Of a stretch of DNA of 64,000 bases, positions 62,549 through 64,000 are shown piece by piece. Position 1 is the first letter of the stretch. The number at the start of each line of letters is the position of its first letter. Position numbers and translations under genes: made by a program. Source of the DNA: Sinorhizobium sp. 6-70 (GTDB lineage Bacteria; Pseudomonadota; Alphaproteobacteria; Rhizobiales; Rhizobiaceae); NCBI RefSeq assembly GCF_030124375.1, contig NZ_JASKLS010000002.1, positions 449,802 to 513,801 on the forward strand, in the 5' to 3' direction. The notes under the pieces were generated by a model, which had not been told where the DNA came from, made no database searches, and worked only from the letters and a program-made list of their open reading frames with translations.

Positions 62549-64000
62549 CTTCCTATCGCTTGCCGAAAGGCGGCCTCATCGATCGCCAGGCGCCACTTTC
62601 CTTCACCTTCGACGGCACGCCGCTACAGGGTCTTGCGGGCGACAGCCTTGCCTCGGCCCTGCTTGCCAATGGCCAGCTGCTCGTCGGCCGCAGCTTCAAA
62701 TATCACCGGCCGCGCGGCATCCTGACGGCAGGCGCGGCCGAACCGAACGCGCTGGTCACCATCGGACGCGGCGGTCGCACCGAGCCGAACACACGCGCCA
62801 CCATGCAGGAGCTCTACGAGGGCCTGGAGGCGCAGAGCCAGAACCGCTGGCCATCTCTGAATTTCGACGTCGGTGCGCTGAACGGCCTCCTGTCGCCCTT
62901 CCTCGGCGCGGGCTTCTACTACAAGACCTTCATGTGGCCGGCGCCACTCTGGGAGAAACTCTACGAGCCTTTCATCCGCAGGGCCGCCGGCCTCGGCAAG
63001 GCAAGCTACGAAGCCGATCCCGACGCTTACGAGAAGAGCTGGGCGCATTGCGACCTGCTCGTCATTGGCGCTGGTCCGACGGGGCTTGCCGCGGCGCTCA
63101 CCGCGGGACGTGCTGGTGCACGGGTCATTCTCGTCGACGAGGGCTCGCTGCCTGGCGGCTCGCTCTTGTTCGATACGGCGACGATAGACGGCAAGGCGGC
63201 AGCCGATTTCGCCCGCGATGCGAGCGGCGAGCTGCAGTCGATGCCCAACCTTCGGGTGATGATGCGGACGACCGCCTTCGGCTGGTACGACGGCAATGTC
63301 TTCGGCGCAGTCGAGCGCGTGCAGAAGCACGTGCGCGACCCTGTGAACCATGTGCCGGTCGAGCGGCTGTGGCGCATCGTCGCCAGGCAGGCGTTGCTTG
63401 CGACCGGCGCGGAAGAGCGACCGCTCGTTTTCGGCGGCAACGACCGGCCCGGCGTGATGATGGCGAGCGCCATGCGCGCATATCTCAACCGCTACGGCGT
63501 CGCGCCCGGCAAGGCGACTGCCATCTTCACCATGAACGACAGCGGCTATGCCCTCGCGCGCGATCTCGAGGCCGCGGGCGTCGACGTCGTTGCCATCGTC
63601 GACAGCCGGCCGTCGGCCGGCGTGGAATACCACGGCAAGGCGCGCCTGGTCCGAGAGGCGGTTGTTTGCGGCACGAAGGGCCGCAAGACGATTTCGGCGA
63701 TCGAAGTCTACCGCGACGGTCGAAAGGAAACGATTGCGATCGACGCGCTCGCCATGGCGGGCGGCGGTAGCCCGATCATCCATCTTGCCTGTCATCGCGG
63801 CGGCAAGCCCGTCTGGTCGCCGGAAAAGGCGGCGTTTCTTGCGCCCGAGGGGTTGAAAGACCTCGCCGTTGCCGGCGCTGTTGCGGCGACGACAGGCCTT
63901 GCTGCCTGCCTCGGAGAAGGGGCCGCCAAGGCTCAGGCAATTGTCAAAGATCTCGGTTTGTCCTGCCCGCCGGTTGCCATTCCGAATGTCGATGGAGACG
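62545..64000 (+). CDS. soxA: N-methylglutamate dehydrogenase/sarcosine oxidase alpha subunit, cut at window end
   Basis: The frame is open for 485 codons to the window end; the full protein is near 1,000 residues, so the aminomethyltransferase-like half is missing here. Visible parts are an N-terminal ferredoxin-like 2Fe-2S-type fold (LSFTFDGTPLQGLAGDSLASALLANGQ, then KYHRPRG) and the FAD/NAD domain with LLVIGAGPTGLAAALTAG and LVDEGSLPGG. A later GNDRPGVMMASAM also fits. Also called MgdC. soxG is expected just after it. Confidence 0.92.
   Translation, partial: MTSYRLPKGGLIDRQAPLSFTFDGTPLQGLAGDSLASALLANGQLLVGRSFKYHRPRGILTAGAAEPNALVTIGRGGRTEPNTRATMQELYEGLEAQSQNRWPSLNFDVGALNGLLSPFLGAGFYYKTFMWPAPLWEKLYEPFIRRAAGLGKASYEADPDAYEKSWAHCDLLVIGAGPTGLAAALTAGRAGARVILVDEGSLPGGSLLFDTATIDGKAAADFARDASGELQSMPNLRVMMRTTAFGWYDGNVFGAVERVQKHVRDPVNHVPVERLWRIVARQALLATGAEERPLVFGGNDRPGVMMASAMRAYLNRYGVAPGKATAIFTMNDSGYALARDLEAAGVDVVAIVDSRPSAGVEYHGKARLVREAVVCGTKGRKTISAIEVYRDGRKETIAIDALAMAGGGSPIIHLACHRGGKPVWSPEKAAFLAPEGLKDLAVAGAVAATTGLAACLGEGAAKAQAIVKDLGLSCPPVAIPNVDGD

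Noticed and set aside
62490..63770. 426-residue plus-strand frame inside soxA
   Set aside because: Out-of-frame shadow, Arg-rich; soxA has the FAD motifs in the other frame.
1..64000. CRISPR arrays, tRNA or rRNA genes, complete insertion sequences
   Set aside because: I looked for direct-repeat arrays, tRNA-like cloverleaf ends and transposase motifs and found none I could support.

Overview
The window is GC-rich alphaproteobacterial DNA, most probably from Sinorhizobium/Ensifer or a close relative in the Rhizobiaceae. The evidence is a glx-sox-purU block of the type I know from Sinorhizobium, rhizobial mosaic-type intergenic palindromes, an exopolysaccharide locus, and dense catabolic operons typical of a rhizobial chromid or megaplasmid. 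The replicon assignment is inference. No rRNA, tRNA, CRISPR array or intact insertion sequence was seen.

Layout. (1) 1-11400: exopolysaccharide locus with three glycosyltransferases, a NodB-fold deacetylase, a FemAB-like acyltransferase, a tyrosine autokinase, a Wzz-type chain-length protein, a Wzy/ligase-type membrane protein, a secreted beta-helix protein and a methyltransferase. (2) 11952-22480: a five-gene operon for a 1,799-residue modular surface protein (dimethylformamidase-like domain, Ig-like domain, four DUF4082 modules alternating with cadherin-like modules), a CobW-type GTPase, a small unknown protein, and the ABC and HlyD parts of a type I secretion system. (3) 22707-23764: free-methionine sulfoxide reductase and a broken mannonate dehydratase. 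(4) 23801-35546: an 11-gene minus-strand operon headed by a palindromic operator, with a GntR regulator beside it. It combines a luciferase-like monooxygenase, flavin reductase, hydrolase, AA_synth protein, two aldehyde dehydrogenases and a polyamine-type ABC importer. I do not recognise the whole pathway.

(5) 35870-49846: an atypical LuxR-type regulator, an XRE-cupin regulator and a nearly complete serine cycle (gck, hprA, mtkB, mtkA, mcl, sga, glyA, ppc). hprA and ppc each carry one apparent 1-nt frameshift. (6) 50498-53911: three small membrane proteins, an APC permease and two unknown membrane proteins. (7) 54241-64000: purU, gmaS, glxD, glxC, glxB, glxA, soxB, soxD, soxA, which is the N-methylglutamate route of methylamine oxidation; soxA is cut by the window end.

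How the parts fit: GmaS and GlxBCD make gamma-glutamylmethylamide and N-methylglutamate from methylamine. The sarcosine-oxidase-like complex SoxBDA(G) passes the methyl group to tetrahydrofolate. GlyA puts the one-carbon unit on glycine to make serine, and the serine cycle turns serine into PEP and regenerates glyoxylate; PurU can instead release formate. The succinate-semialdehyde dehydrogenase and amine importer in region 4 hint that a larger N-containing substrate may also be broken down here, but that link is inference.
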